From NCBI GenBank assembly GCA_964517675.1, contig CAZFEL010000001.1, forward strand, positions 434,001 to 498,000: a stretch of 64,000 nucleotides of DNA. The letters are read 5' to 3'. The notes below the pieces were generated by a model that was not told the DNA's origin, did not search any database, and saw nothing but the letters and a program-made list of their open reading frames with translations. This DNA comes from Asbonarchaeum sp964517675. Its GTDB lineage: Archaea > Nanohalarchaeota > Nanosalinia > Nanosalinales > Nanoanaerosalinaceae. Made by a program: the position numbers and the translations under genes. Positions within the stretch are counted from its first letter, which is position 1. Each line of letters opens with the position of its first letter. Of this stretch, positions 25,834 through 33,328 are shown piece by piece.

Positions 25834-27153
25834 CTACCGGAGACCCATCTGCTGCATCATGCGTTTCATCTTGCCCTGCTGCATGCCCTTGCCGCCACCG
25901 CCGCCGAACTTGTCCATCATGTTTTTGGCCTGGCGGTACTGCTTGATCATCTGGCGGACCTCCTTTTTGGTGGTGCCGCTGCCTTCTGCGATCCGCTCGG
26001 CCCGGCTGCCGTCGATGATCTTCGGGTCTGCCATCTCCTTGTCGGTCATCGAGTCCATGATGTGGCGGTACCGGGTGATCTGTTCCTCCTGCATCTCCAT
26101 GGCGTTGTCGGGGAGCTTGGACTGGGAGACCGGCAGCATGTCCATGATCTTCTCGAACCCGCCCATCTCTGTCATCTGGTCCATCTGATTGTAGAAATCG
26201 TGGAGGGTGAAATCGCCCTCCATGAACTTCTTGGCGTCCTCCTCGTCGATGGCCTGCTGGGCCTTCTCGATCAGCGAGGACAGATCCGGTACACCGAGGA
26301 GCTCGGAGACGAACTCCTCCGGATCGTAGACCTCGAGGTCGGTGAGATCCTCGCCGGTCCCGATGAACGTGATCGTGGCCCTGGTCCGGGCACAGCTCGA
26401 GAGGGCGCCTCCACCCTTGGCGGAGGAGTCCATCTTGGTGACGATGACGCCGTTGATCCCGATCGCATCATCGAAGGTCTCGGCCTGCTCTCTGGCGGAC
26501 TGGCCGATGTCCGCGGGGACGACGAGATACTTCTCGTCCGGCTCGAAGGCACGTTCGATGCCTGTGAGCTCCTCGCGGAGCTCGGTGTTCATCGAGTCAC
26601 GGCCGGCCGAATCGACGATCACGATCTGGCAGTCGGAAAGTTCCTCCATGCCCTGGCGGACGACGGCCTCTGCATCGTCTGCGTCCTCTTCGCCGTAGAA
26701 CTCGACCTCGGCCTCGTCTGCGTTCTGCCTGAGCTGCTGGTAGGCTGCTGGCCGGTGGACGTCGGCCGCGATCAGCCCGACCTTCATGCCCCGCTTGCGG
26801 TAGTAGTCCGCGAGCTTGCCGGCTGTCGTGGTCTTGCCGGCCCCGAACAGGCCGAGGAGGAGGACGCGCTTCGGTTTGACCTCGACCTCGGCTTTGTCCT
26901 TGCCGAGGAGGTCTGTGAGATGTTCGTATACGATATTGAGGACGTGTTCCTTGCGGCTGATACCGGATGGTGCCTCGTCCTGGAGGGCTTCCTCTTTGAT
27001 GCTGTCGGTGAGGTCCTTGACCAGCTGGATGTCGACGTCGGCCTGGATGAGGTCCCGCTGGATGTCCTTGATCAGGGCTTCGACGTCCTCTTTGTCCGCT
27101 ACTGTGAGGCCTGCGAAGTCCTTGATGGAGTCTTTGAGGTTGTCGAAGACCAT
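25834..27153 (-). CDS. srp54: signal recognition particle protein SRP54
   Basis: 439 residues. The N domain is followed by the GTPase domain with P-loop LGLFGAGKTTTAGKLADYY, DSAGRDSMN, and TKMDSSAKGGGALS, then a methionine-rich M domain that ends GKMKRMMQQMGLR and binds signal peptides and 7S RNA. TATTTAAAAA at about 27174-27183 is 26 bp from the start, so a leaderless transcript is likely. All GTPase motifs are intact. Confidence 0.97.
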   Translation of the reverse strand: MVFDNLKDSIKDFAGLTVADKEDVEALIKDIQRDLIQADVDIQLVKDLTDSIKEEALQDEAPSGISRKEHVLNIVYEHLTDLLGKDKAEVEVKPKRVLLLGLFGAGKTTTAGKLADYYRKRGMKVGLIAADVHRPAAYQQLRQNADEAEVEFYGEEDADDAEAVVRQGMEELSDCQIVIVDSAGRDSMNTELREELTGIERAFEPDEKYLVVPADIGQSAREQAETFDDAIGINGVIVTKMDSSAKGGGALSSCARTRATITFIGTGEDLTDLEVYDPEEFVSELLGVPDLSSLIEKAQQAIDEEDAKKFMEGDFTLHDFYNQMDQMTEMGGFEKIMDMLPVSQSKLPDNAMEMQEEQITRYRHIMDSMTDKEMADPKIIDGSRAERIAEGSGTTKKEVRQMIKQYRQAKNMMDKFGGGGGKGMQQGKMKRMMQQMGLR

Positions 27154-27202
27154 TGCTTACGCTAGAGACGTCCGTTATTTAAAAAGGTGTTTCCGTGGGG
27201 GG

Positions 27203-27331
27203 CTACAGCGGGTTGGAGGTGATGTTGGACTTGCCGCTCTGGCGCTTGCTGCCGACGGTGAACCCGCACTGGTCGCATTCCTTGGAGCCCTCTTTGATCC
27301 AGTTCCCACAGCGTGGACATCGTGTTGGCAT
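27203..27331 (-). CDS. 42-residue zinc-ribbon protein
   Basis: Too short for most gene finders but convincing: MPTRCPRCGNWIKEGSKECD continues with QCGFTVGSKR, giving C-x2-C-x10-C-x2-C zinc ribbon spacing, then a short basic tail. It lies immediately upstream of srp54 on the same strand. A nucleic-acid or protein-binding role is usual for such ribbons; no specific function can be given. Confidence 0.7.
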   Translation of the reverse strand: MPTRCPRCGNWIKEGSKECDQCGFTVGSKRQSGKSNITSNPL

Positions 27332-27379
27332 GATCGATCGGGTACAGATTGGACGCAGTGACTTATGTAAGTGGTGCCG

Positions 27380-28117
27380 TCAGGGTTCTGCTGCCTCCCA
27401 GACGAGCTGGAAGTAGCCCATGAACGAGTCAGCCGCTGCAGGGTCCTCGATCATGATGACGAGCGGGTCATCGATCCAGAAGGTGATCCCGACGGTGTCC
27501 CCGTAGATGGCGATCGAGACGCTGGATTCCTGGTCCTCGGGGAGGTACCGGTCCTCGACAGGGGCCCGTTCCCCGACCATGCCCCGCATCTGGTGCTCGA
27601 AGACGCCTTTCATCTCGATGCCGGCCTCGGCGCGGCGCTTGCTCCAGGATGGCAGGAAGTGCTCGAGGAGGTCCTCGGCCTCGATCGGTGAGCCGATGAG
27701 GTAGATGGTCTCGCCCTGTCTGAGCTCGTCGTTGAACAGCTGCTTGATGCCCTCTTTGCCCTCTAAGATCTTGACCTCCCGGTCCTGGTCGCCGCTTTCG
27801 TACTGCCGGAGGAGCTGTGGGAGGATGTCGGAGACCTGTGCCTGGAGGTCCTCGATCTCCTGGCGGCGGTCCTCGATCAGCTCTTCGAGGCGGTGGGGGT
27901 CGGTGGGCTTGTAGATCCGTTTGTTCTCCTTGTCGATGTAGCTGACAAGTCCTTTCTCGACGAGGGTCTCGAAGCGGTCGTAGGCCAGCCGGCGGTTGAT
28001 GCCTGCCTCGTTCGCGATCGCTGAGGCGGTGCCTTCGCCCTCCCTGAGCAGGGTGCTGTACAGCTGGGCGCCGGAGTCGGTCAGGTCGAGCCGGGTGAGG
28101 ACGTCCTCGATGTCCAT
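27380..28117 (-). CDS. TrmB-family transcriptional regulator
   Basis: 245 residues. N-terminal winged helix (LTDSGAQLYSTLLREGEGTA, then AIANEAGINRRLAYDRFETL) is followed by a coiled-coil helix and the TrmB effector-type domain (VKILEGKEGIKQLFNDELR, later WSKRRAEAGIEMKGVF). TrmB proteins control sugar transport or metabolism in archaea. CTTTTAGG at about 28140-28147 is 26 bp upstream. The ligand cannot be predicted here; no sugar transporter is adjacent. Confidence 0.9.
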   Translation of the reverse strand: MDIEDVLTRLDLTDSGAQLYSTLLREGEGTASAIANEAGINRRLAYDRFETLVEKGLVSYIDKENKRIYKPTDPHRLEELIEDRRQEIEDLQAQVSDILPQLLRQYESGDQDREVKILEGKEGIKQLFNDELRQGETIYLIGSPIEAEDLLEHFLPSWSKRRAEAGIEMKGVFEHQMRGMVGERAPVEDRYLPEDQESSVSIAIYGDTVGITFWIDDPLVIMIEDPAAADSFMGYFQLVWEAAEP

Positions 28118-28207
28118 ACGGTCCTGATGGGGATGCCTGGCTTTTAGGTGTGTGGTCCGGACGGCAAGCTATAAGAACGGTGACGGGCAATCTCGGGGTG
28201 TGATACC

Positions 28208-28411
28208 ATGGAGGAAGTCGTCGCTGAGATAGCTGCTGGCAAGAATGACTGGAACGAGTACGAGGTCGGTGTGAAAGATGGTGCGATCTTCATCCGTGAT
28301 GCGTCCGGGTACGTGGATTTCTCGGAGAAAGAGATCGATTCCTTGGTCGATGCACTGGACCAGGCCCGCCGGAAGCTGCGTGAGATCGAACGGAGCCCGA
28401 CCCAGGATTAA
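28208..28411 (+). CDS. small acidic hypothetical protein
   Basis: 67 residues with a beta-beta-alpha look (DWNEYEVGVKDGAIFIRD, then KEIDSLVDALDQARRKLREI). Preceded by TATAAG at about 28170-28175. It ends 4 bp inside the convergent gene at 28408. No family recognised. Confidence 0.6.
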   Translation: MEEVVAEIAAGKNDWNEYEVGVKDGAIFIRDASGYVDFSEKEIDSLVDALDQARRKLREIERSPTQD

Positions 28412-28656
28412 TCGGTCTTGATCAGGACGTCGATGACGCGTTCCCACGGGACGACCTTGACGTAGGGCTCGCCCTCCCCGCCGACGGCATACCATGCACA
28501 TTCGCCGGGATCTGCACCGAGGACGTCGACGTTGTCGTCCTCGCGTCTGATCTTTCTGACGGCGCGTTTGCCTGATGTGTGGGTCTGGCCGCCCGGCTTG
28601 AAGACACGGAGCTGCTTGATAGCGGGCTGGTCGCCGAGCTCGTCTGTCTCGATCAT
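28408..28656 (-). CDS. small hypothetical protein
   Basis: 82 residues, soluble, with KPGGQTHTSGKRAVRKIRRE (basic) and a PYVKVVPWERVIDVLI end. No metal or membrane motif and no family recognised. It overlaps the end of the preceding convergent gene by 4 bp. GC-rich host-like codon use supports it as coding. Confidence 0.55.
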   Translation of the reverse strand: MIETDELGDQPAIKQLRVFKPGGQTHTSGKRAVRKIRREDDNVDVLGADPGECAWYAVGGEGEPYVKVVPWERVIDVLIKTD

Positions 28657-28698
28657 CGTCTATACTAACTTGGTGAGACGGGTTTTAGTAGTTTGGTG

Positions 28699-28872
28699 CT
28701 ACTCGAGGACGAGCTGCTTGAACCCGAGTCCGACAAAGGCACCGTACAGGGCCAGGGGCAGATAGGTGCCGGCGTCCAGGTACCGCTCGACCCGCATGCC
28801 GGTGCCAAAGGAGACCAGCACGATCCCGAGGAGGAAAAGCGAGTCGAGGACGGTGTCTTGCTCGAGGTTCAT
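28699..28872 (-). CDS. 57-residue membrane protein
   Basis: The start overlaps the HAD phosphatase stop as ATGA, suggesting translational coupling. It has two hydrophobic segments, LDSLFLLGIVLVSFGTGM and YLPLALYGAFVGLGFKQLVL, separated by a short charged loop. Function unknown. Confidence 0.6.
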   Translation of the reverse strand: MNLEQDTVLDSLFLLGIVLVSFGTGMRVERYLDAGTYLPLALYGAFVGLGFKQLVLE

Positions 28873-29525
28873 GCTGTCAGCTCCTGTAGTTTCTCCTGCA
28901 GTTCCGCTGGATCGTCGACGATGGCGTCGGCATGGGAGAGGTCCTCTTTCTCATTACTCTCGGACCGGTACGCGATACAGGTCAGGCCTGCCCTGGTGGC
29001 GGCCATGATCCCGTTGGGTGAGTCCTCGATTGCGATACAGTCCGCCGGTTGTTCCCCGAGCCTCTCCGCTGCCCGGAGGTAGATGTCGGGCTGGGGCTTG
29101 GAGTCGGCCTCGATCTCCTCGGCGGACAGGGTGATCGCGAATGACTCTTTGAGGTCGAACCGGGAAAGGACCTTCTCGATCCAGTGCCGTGGCGATGAGG
29201 AGGCCAGGGCGACGGTGATGCCCCGGTCCTGGAGGTCCGCCAAGAGGTCCGTGAACCCGTCCATGATGGCGACCTCCTCGTGGTAGATGGTCTCGGCGGC
29301 CTGGTCGTACCGTTCCTTGAACTCGTCTCTGGTGATGTCGGCGCCGTACTCCCTGCGGAGGAAGTCATAGATCTCGAGGTAGTTCATCCCGGTGAGCTGT
29401 TCGGTGACCTGGCCGGGATCGATCCCGTCGGGCAGCAGGTCCGCGTAGATGTCGTCGGTGTACCGTTCCCAGTAGACCTCGGAGTCGACGATGACCCCGT
29501 CCATGTCGAAGATGACCGCTGTCAT
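28869..29525 (-). CDS. HAD-superfamily phosphatase (beta-phosphoglucomutase/GPP type)
   Basis: 218 residues. Motif I FDMDGVIVDSE carries the aspartate nucleophile, motif II ALASSSPRHWIEKV, the lysine is in DSKPQPDIYL, and motif IV is AIEDSPNGIMAA. The alpha-helical cap between motifs I and II is the class I type of phosphoglucomutases and sugar-phosphate phosphatases. I chose the ATG at 29525; the one at 29531 adds two residues. Substrate likely a small sugar phosphate. Confidence 0.9.
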   Translation of the reverse strand: MTAVIFDMDGVIVDSEVYWERYTDDIYADLLPDGIDPGQVTEQLTGMNYLEIYDFLRREYGADITRDEFKERYDQAAETIYHEEVAIMDGFTDLLADLQDRGITVALASSSPRHWIEKVLSRFDLKESFAITLSAEEIEADSKPQPDIYLRAAERLGEQPADCIAIEDSPNGIMAATRAGLTCIAYRSESNEKEDLSHADAIVDDPAELQEKLQELTA

Positions 29526-29574
29526 GTGCATGCCAGGATGGATGTGGCAGGTTTTTCACGGTATCGGAGCGGGG

Positions 29575-29587
29575 AGCGATTAAAAAG
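29575..29587 (+). promoter_or_regulatory. promoter of the tRNA-Gly gene
   Basis: The AT-rich element GCGATTAAAAAGC sits about 50 bp upstream of the tRNA. With the archaeal 26-bp spacing, transcription would start near 29607 and yield a precursor with a short 5' leader for RNase P. Confidence 0.5.
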
Positions 29588-29632
29588 CATAACGTCCATA
29601 CAGTACAGTAGCCACCTGGCTCCTATGTGTAT

Positions 29633-29891
29633 GCGGCCTTGGTCCAGTGGCTAAGACTCCGGCCTTCCAACTCACTCAGGTTCCGCCCCTGACTCCTGAA
29701 CCGGAGGTTCAGTCGAGTCGACTGAAATCTCCGATTTCAGGACTGGACGCAAGTACCGGGTGCAGGCACCCGGTATGACGACGTTTTCGCTCCGAGGGGC
29801 GTAAAGTCTACCCGTCGGTGGCCATCGACGGGAAATTCGACAAGAACGAGGTAGATAGCCGGCGACCCGGGTTCAACTCCCGGAGGCCGCA
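29633..29891 (+). tRNA. tRNA-Gly(UCC) with a 187-nt intron
   Basis: Exons are 29633-29669 and 29857-29891. The acceptor stem GCGGCCT/AGGCCGC pairs perfectly; the D arm, the anticodon stem CCGGC/GCCGG and the T arm CCGGG-TTCAACT-CCCGG are all present. The loop reads CTTCCA then A, giving anticodon UCC at 29666-29668 (glycine). The intron lies at the canonical position 37/38; its ends can form a bulge-helix-bulge (CTTCC with GGTAG, one T-T mismatch). CCA is not encoded, and a T run follows at 29892-29896. The exon junction sequence and all tertiary positions checked (T8, A14, G18G19, A21) are normal. Confidence 0.93.
29670..29856 (+). ncRNA. large structured tRNA intron
   Basis: 187 nt, far larger than most archaeal tRNA introns. 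It contains a long imperfect hairpin at 29695-29741 (CCTGAA, GGAG, TTCAGTCG paired with CGACTGAA, CTCC, TTCAGG), a perfect hairpin at 29754-29775 (TACCGGGTG, loop CAGG, CACCCGGTA), a stem of 29741-29750 with 29799-29808 (GACTggACGC with GCGTaaAGTC) and a hairpin at 29811-29832 (CCCGTCG with CGACGGG). The structure suggests a stable excised RNA. I see no clear C/D or H/ACA box set, so a guide role is not established. Confidence 0.7.
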
Positions 29892-29915
29892 TTTTTAGAT
29901 TTTGTTGTATCAAAC

Positions 29916-32900
29916 CTAGAGGTCTGTCTCTTGTCGCACTAACTCACGTTCATCTTCATCCAATCCATACAGGTCGAAGACTGCTTCATCTATCTTCTCA
30001 TCAACTTCCTTGATTTCATCTTCTACATCCTCGCCATCCTGTTTACGTTCCTGTAGGTCCAGCATCTCGTCCACGAGTTCTTCCAACTCCTCTGTACCCC
30101 CTTCTGCTATAGGGACCTGCTTGAAGTACCGCCATATGAGTTGATAGCCTCTTTGTATCTTTGTACAAGTCTGCTTTATCATGAACCAACCAAAGGTAGA
30201 ATTGAGGATGCCTAATATGCCTTTATCGGCAGGGCGAAGCATGAAACTCGCATCGTTGAAGTATGTGCCTCCGTTCTTGTCATAAGCGAATCTCGGATTT
30301 GTGGCTATCTTGCCATAGATTATTTTCGGCTCTTCAAAGGTATCGTAATAGGAACACGGTCTCAACTCCCACCAGAACTCTCCTTGGTCGTCACGCTCTC
30401 GGGCATCATCCTCAAATGGTGCAAGATGTTCGGCGACAGCCGGATAATTCTGTTTCAACCATTGCCAGTTCTCCTCTTCATTGTTCTCACCACTATGTCT
30501 CGATGTCCATCCATCCGGTATTATTATAAGGAACTTTCCTGATTCTCGGAGAGTATATCTGCGTATGTAACGTCCTGTCAGGAAGGGTTTGATAATATCC
30601 TTTGAGGATTCATCTTGCTCTATCAGTTCCTCTTTTCTCTCCTCACCTATTACGAAGGCGTCATTTAATCCCGTAAGCACACCACGATAACTATCCTCAA
30701 CCACCTTATGAAGCGGTTTATGCTCCTCCTCGATTTTATCCATCAGGTTCATAACCTCCTTGCGAGGGAAGCTCCATGCTTCGGTACCTAAGCTCTCCTG
30801 ACTCGACAGATAACCATTCTTCTCCGTAAATGCCTCCAATGGGGCATAATCTTGGTCTTCGACCATCCCAGTGTGTATATCCTTATTGGCTTCATTGACG
30901 CCTTTCATCACGATGATGCTGGGATATGCGGCCACGCCTTTGAACACTTCTGTATCGCCGAAGTCGATGAACTCTTCTATGCGGTACTGGTTCAGGTATT
31001 CTCGAAGTGGCTCGCCGTAGCCGGTTCTGAGCCACTTATTGGAGACAATGTAGCTGAAGTATCCATTGTCTTTGAGAGTTTCCATGCTGCGCTGGAAGAA
31101 GTATTGATATAGGTCGGCTCTGCCGTGGTAAACATCATAGATGGCTTTAAGGTAGTCCTTCGTTTCCCGTATTTCTTCTTGTCGGACGTATGGAGGGTTG
31201 CCGATGATGACGTCGAATCCCCCTTCCTCGAAGACTTCCATGAACTCCATGGCCCAGTGGAATGTATCGAGTTTCTGTATCTCATCTTTGTCGAGGTCTG
31301 TCTTCCGGAATATCTCGCTGGTGAAGTGGACATCGAGCCAGTTCTCAAGGTCGTCCTCGATGTCCTGCAACTGGCTGTACAGTTCCTTCGCCTCGTTGCC
31401 TTCTGCGTCCTTGTATTTCGGCACGATGTCCTTCCGCTCTTCCAGTAGCTCTTCTATCTTCTCCTGTGACTTGAACGTCGCTATCTGGGTCGGGTCATCC
31501 TCTGAGGGCGTGGGCAGTTCAGCGAAGCCGATGAGGCTGTTACCCGTCTTGAGGTTGACATCGATGTTGGGGAGGGGCTGTGGGTTGTCCGGTTCATACG
31601 AGTCGACCAACCAGAGCCAGAGGCGGAGCCGGGCAATCTCGATGGCGTTCGGATTGATGTCGACCCCGTAGAGGTTGTGCTTTAGGATGAGCTTTCGGAG
31701 TGCTACCTCAGAGTGGCCCAGTCCGATTTCCTCAGAGATCCGGCTGTACACATCCAGCAGGACGTCTGCTGCCGCGAGGAGGAAGGCACCTGATCCGCAT
31801 GCATTGTCACAGACGGTGAAGGATGGAAGGATGTCGTTGAAGACCTCGATGAGTCGCTTCTCGCGAAGGATGTACAATTCCTCGATGTCGTCGATAAGTT
31901 CGTTCTGCTTGTAACCCTTCTCCCGGAGCATGTCATTGACACGGTCAACAAAGGCGGGATTGATGGTATGTTCGGCGATGTAGCGTGTGACGTTCTTGGG
32001 GGTGTAGTATGCGCCGGTATCTTTCTGTTCGGCCGCTGTCATAGCCCGTTCGAAGATGTAGCCGAGGATTTCTGGGTCAAGAACCTGCTTCTCCGAGCGT
32101 TCCTCGGAGTGTGTGAACTTGAACGAGTCCAAGAAGTCGATGACCTTGCGAAGGATGTTGGGGCTGAACGAGTAGTCACGATACTGCTTTTCAAGGTCTG
32201 TCCGGACAAACAAGCTGCCGTTTAGATACGGAATGTTCTTGAACTCCTCGTCCAGATGGTCAGGTCGTCGCTTCTTGCGGAGGTTCATGGCCTTGAAGAA
32301 CAACTGGCGGAGTTTGGCATTCAGCATGTCATCAGGCTGGTCTGAGAGGTAATCGAGGAGATCGAAGTCGATGATGCCTTTGGCTTGGAGGAACCGGAGG
32401 AAGATGAGTCTGTCCATCACTGTCTGTGCTATCTGTTCTCGTTCGTCCCGGTCCTCGACCATCGGGATGCTTTCGACGAGACAGTCCTCTTCTGCGATGT
32501 GGCGGGTCTCGTCCTCGTGGTCGGTGTACTTGCCACCGTGGAGGAGAGCATCGTACCAGTCGTAGAACTTCTGGCTTATCTCCTCTTCTATCTTCTCCGC
32601 TGAAACTGTAGCCTCACCAAGAATTACTTCCTTGAATCGGTCATAGTCTTCTCGAATATCGAATTTGTAGACGATCCGTGCTTCACTGTCGATGATTATC
32701 CAGTTCACACCGTCCGTGGCAATACCGAATTCATACTTATCACGGACCTCGGCAAGCTTGAACAGTCCCTGTATTTGGTCTACTGCATCAGTCTGGGTGC
32801 GGTCGTCCAAGGGCGTGTTGAGGGCCTTGGCTTCCAGTAGCATCTTTCGGTCGTCGATATGGAGTTCGTAATCAGCATAGCGACGCTCTCCCTGGATACC

Positions 32901-33104
32901 TGTGAACTTCTTCTCTGGTATCATCTCGACGCCGTGCTCTTGAAGAATAGGACGAATGAGCTCTGCGACCGTTACATCCTCTGGCTTCGCCTCGGCTTGT
33001 AGGTCGTCTGCACTGAGTGCTTTTCCTTGCTCGAAGACTCGGGCACGGCCGTCCATCGTCAAGCTATCCTTGAACGATGAGAGCAAGTCTTCGATATTTA
33101 CCAT
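29916..33104 (-). CDS. type IIG restriction-modification enzyme (fused nuclease-methyltransferase)
   Basis: 1062 residues in one chain. N-terminal PD-(D/E)xK-type nuclease: D78 (RRYADYEL) and E91-A-K93 (LLEAKAL). Helical linker, then a gamma-class N6-adenine methyltransferase with DTGAYYTPKNVTRYIAEH near 362, motif I DNACGSGAFLLAA at 433-445 and catalytic NPPYV at 636-640. The C-terminal part (about 800-1062) is the target-recognition domain and ends in a coiled coil. Such enzymes both modify and cut DNA around one asymmetric site. The gene ends 24 bp from the tRNA. Its GC is lower than the host average, most obviously in the target-recognition third (about 29916-30900), pointing to transfer and exchange of specificity. 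Confidence 0.92.
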   Translation of the reverse strand: MVNIEDLLSSFKDSLTMDGRARVFEQGKALSADDLQAEAKPEDVTVAELIRPILQEHGVEMIPEKKFTGIQGERRYADYELHIDDRKMLLEAKALNTPLDDRTQTDAVDQIQGLFKLAEVRDKYEFGIATDGVNWIIIDSEARIVYKFDIREDYDRFKEVILGEATVSAEKIEEEISQKFYDWYDALLHGGKYTDHEDETRHIAEEDCLVESIPMVEDRDEREQIAQTVMDRLIFLRFLQAKGIIDFDLLDYLSDQPDDMLNAKLRQLFFKAMNLRKKRRPDHLDEEFKNIPYLNGSLFVRTDLEKQYRDYSFSPNILRKVIDFLDSFKFTHSEERSEKQVLDPEILGYIFERAMTAAEQKDTGAYYTPKNVTRYIAEHTINPAFVDRVNDMLREKGYKQNELIDDIEELYILREKRLIEVFNDILPSFTVCDNACGSGAFLLAAADVLLDVYSRISEEIGLGHSEVALRKLILKHNLYGVDINPNAIEIARLRLWLWLVDSYEPDNPQPLPNIDVNLKTGNSLIGFAELPTPSEDDPTQIATFKSQEKIEELLEERKDIVPKYKDAEGNEAKELYSQLQDIEDDLENWLDVHFTSEIFRKTDLDKDEIQKLDTFHWAMEFMEVFEEGGFDVIIGNPPYVRQEEIRETKDYLKAIYDVYHGRADLYQYFFQRSMETLKDNGYFSYIVSNKWLRTGYGEPLREYLNQYRIEEFIDFGDTEVFKGVAAYPSIIVMKGVNEANKDIHTGMVEDQDYAPLEAFTEKNGYLSSQESLGTEAWSFPRKEVMNLMDKIEEEHKPLHKVVEDSYRGVLTGLNDAFVIGEERKEELIEQDESSKDIIKPFLTGRYIRRYTLRESGKFLIIIPDGWTSRHSGENNEEENWQWLKQNYPAVAEHLAPFEDDARERDDQGEFWWELRPCSYYDTFEEPKIIYGKIATNPRFAYDKNGGTYFNDASFMLRPADKGILGILNSTFGWFMIKQTCTKIQRGYQLIWRYFKQVPIAEGGTEELEELVDEMLDLQERKQDGEDVEDEIKEVDEKIDEAVFDLYGLDEDERELVRQETDL

Positions 33105-33256
33105 AGTTCTTGCAGTGTGGTTGTTATTTTTACAAGCTGCGGTACGGGTGTGAAATTTTTCCTAGAAAACTTTCCCGTCTTGGTTGAACTTCAGAATTAT
33201 ATGGTTAAATTAGAGGCAGGGTTTTAATTTCCCTGAATTCAAAAAGGATCAACGAT
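33105..33256. promoter_or_regulatory. AT-rich divergent promoter region of the restriction genes
   Basis: About 150 bp between the type IIG gene (minus) and the mcrB side (plus). It contains several TATA-like stretches (GGTTAAATTAG near 33200, GTTTTAATTT near 33220, TTCAAAAAGG near 33237) and arms AGGG/CCCT around TTTTAATTT. No repeats of a known operator type were recognised. Confidence 0.4.
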
Positions 33257-33328
33257 ATGGGCGTCTCTAGGGAACAGGCGCCGAAACTGATTGACGCGTT
33301 TTTGAAAAACATATTAGAGGCTAGATGA
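33257..33328 (+). CDS. possible 23-residue leader peptide before mcrB
   Basis: ATG at 33257 opens a frame MGVSREQAPKLIDAFLKNIL ending at a TGA that overlaps the mcrB start (ATGATGG). The overlap would allow translational coupling and the codons look ordinary, but a 23-codon frame is easily fortuitous and no homologue is recognised. Confidence 0.25.
   Translation: MGVSREQAPKLIDAFLKNILEAR

Noticed and set aside
25621..27165. 514-residue open frame opposite SRP54 and the sulfatase
   Set aside because: Complete SRP54 and sulfatase families are encoded on the other strand; this is an antisense shadow.
29670..29856. Box C/D or H/ACA guide RNA within the tRNA intron
   Set aside because: CTGA and TATGACGA occur, but not in a convincing C-D-C'-D' order, and there is no ACA at the 3' end, so I did not assign a class.
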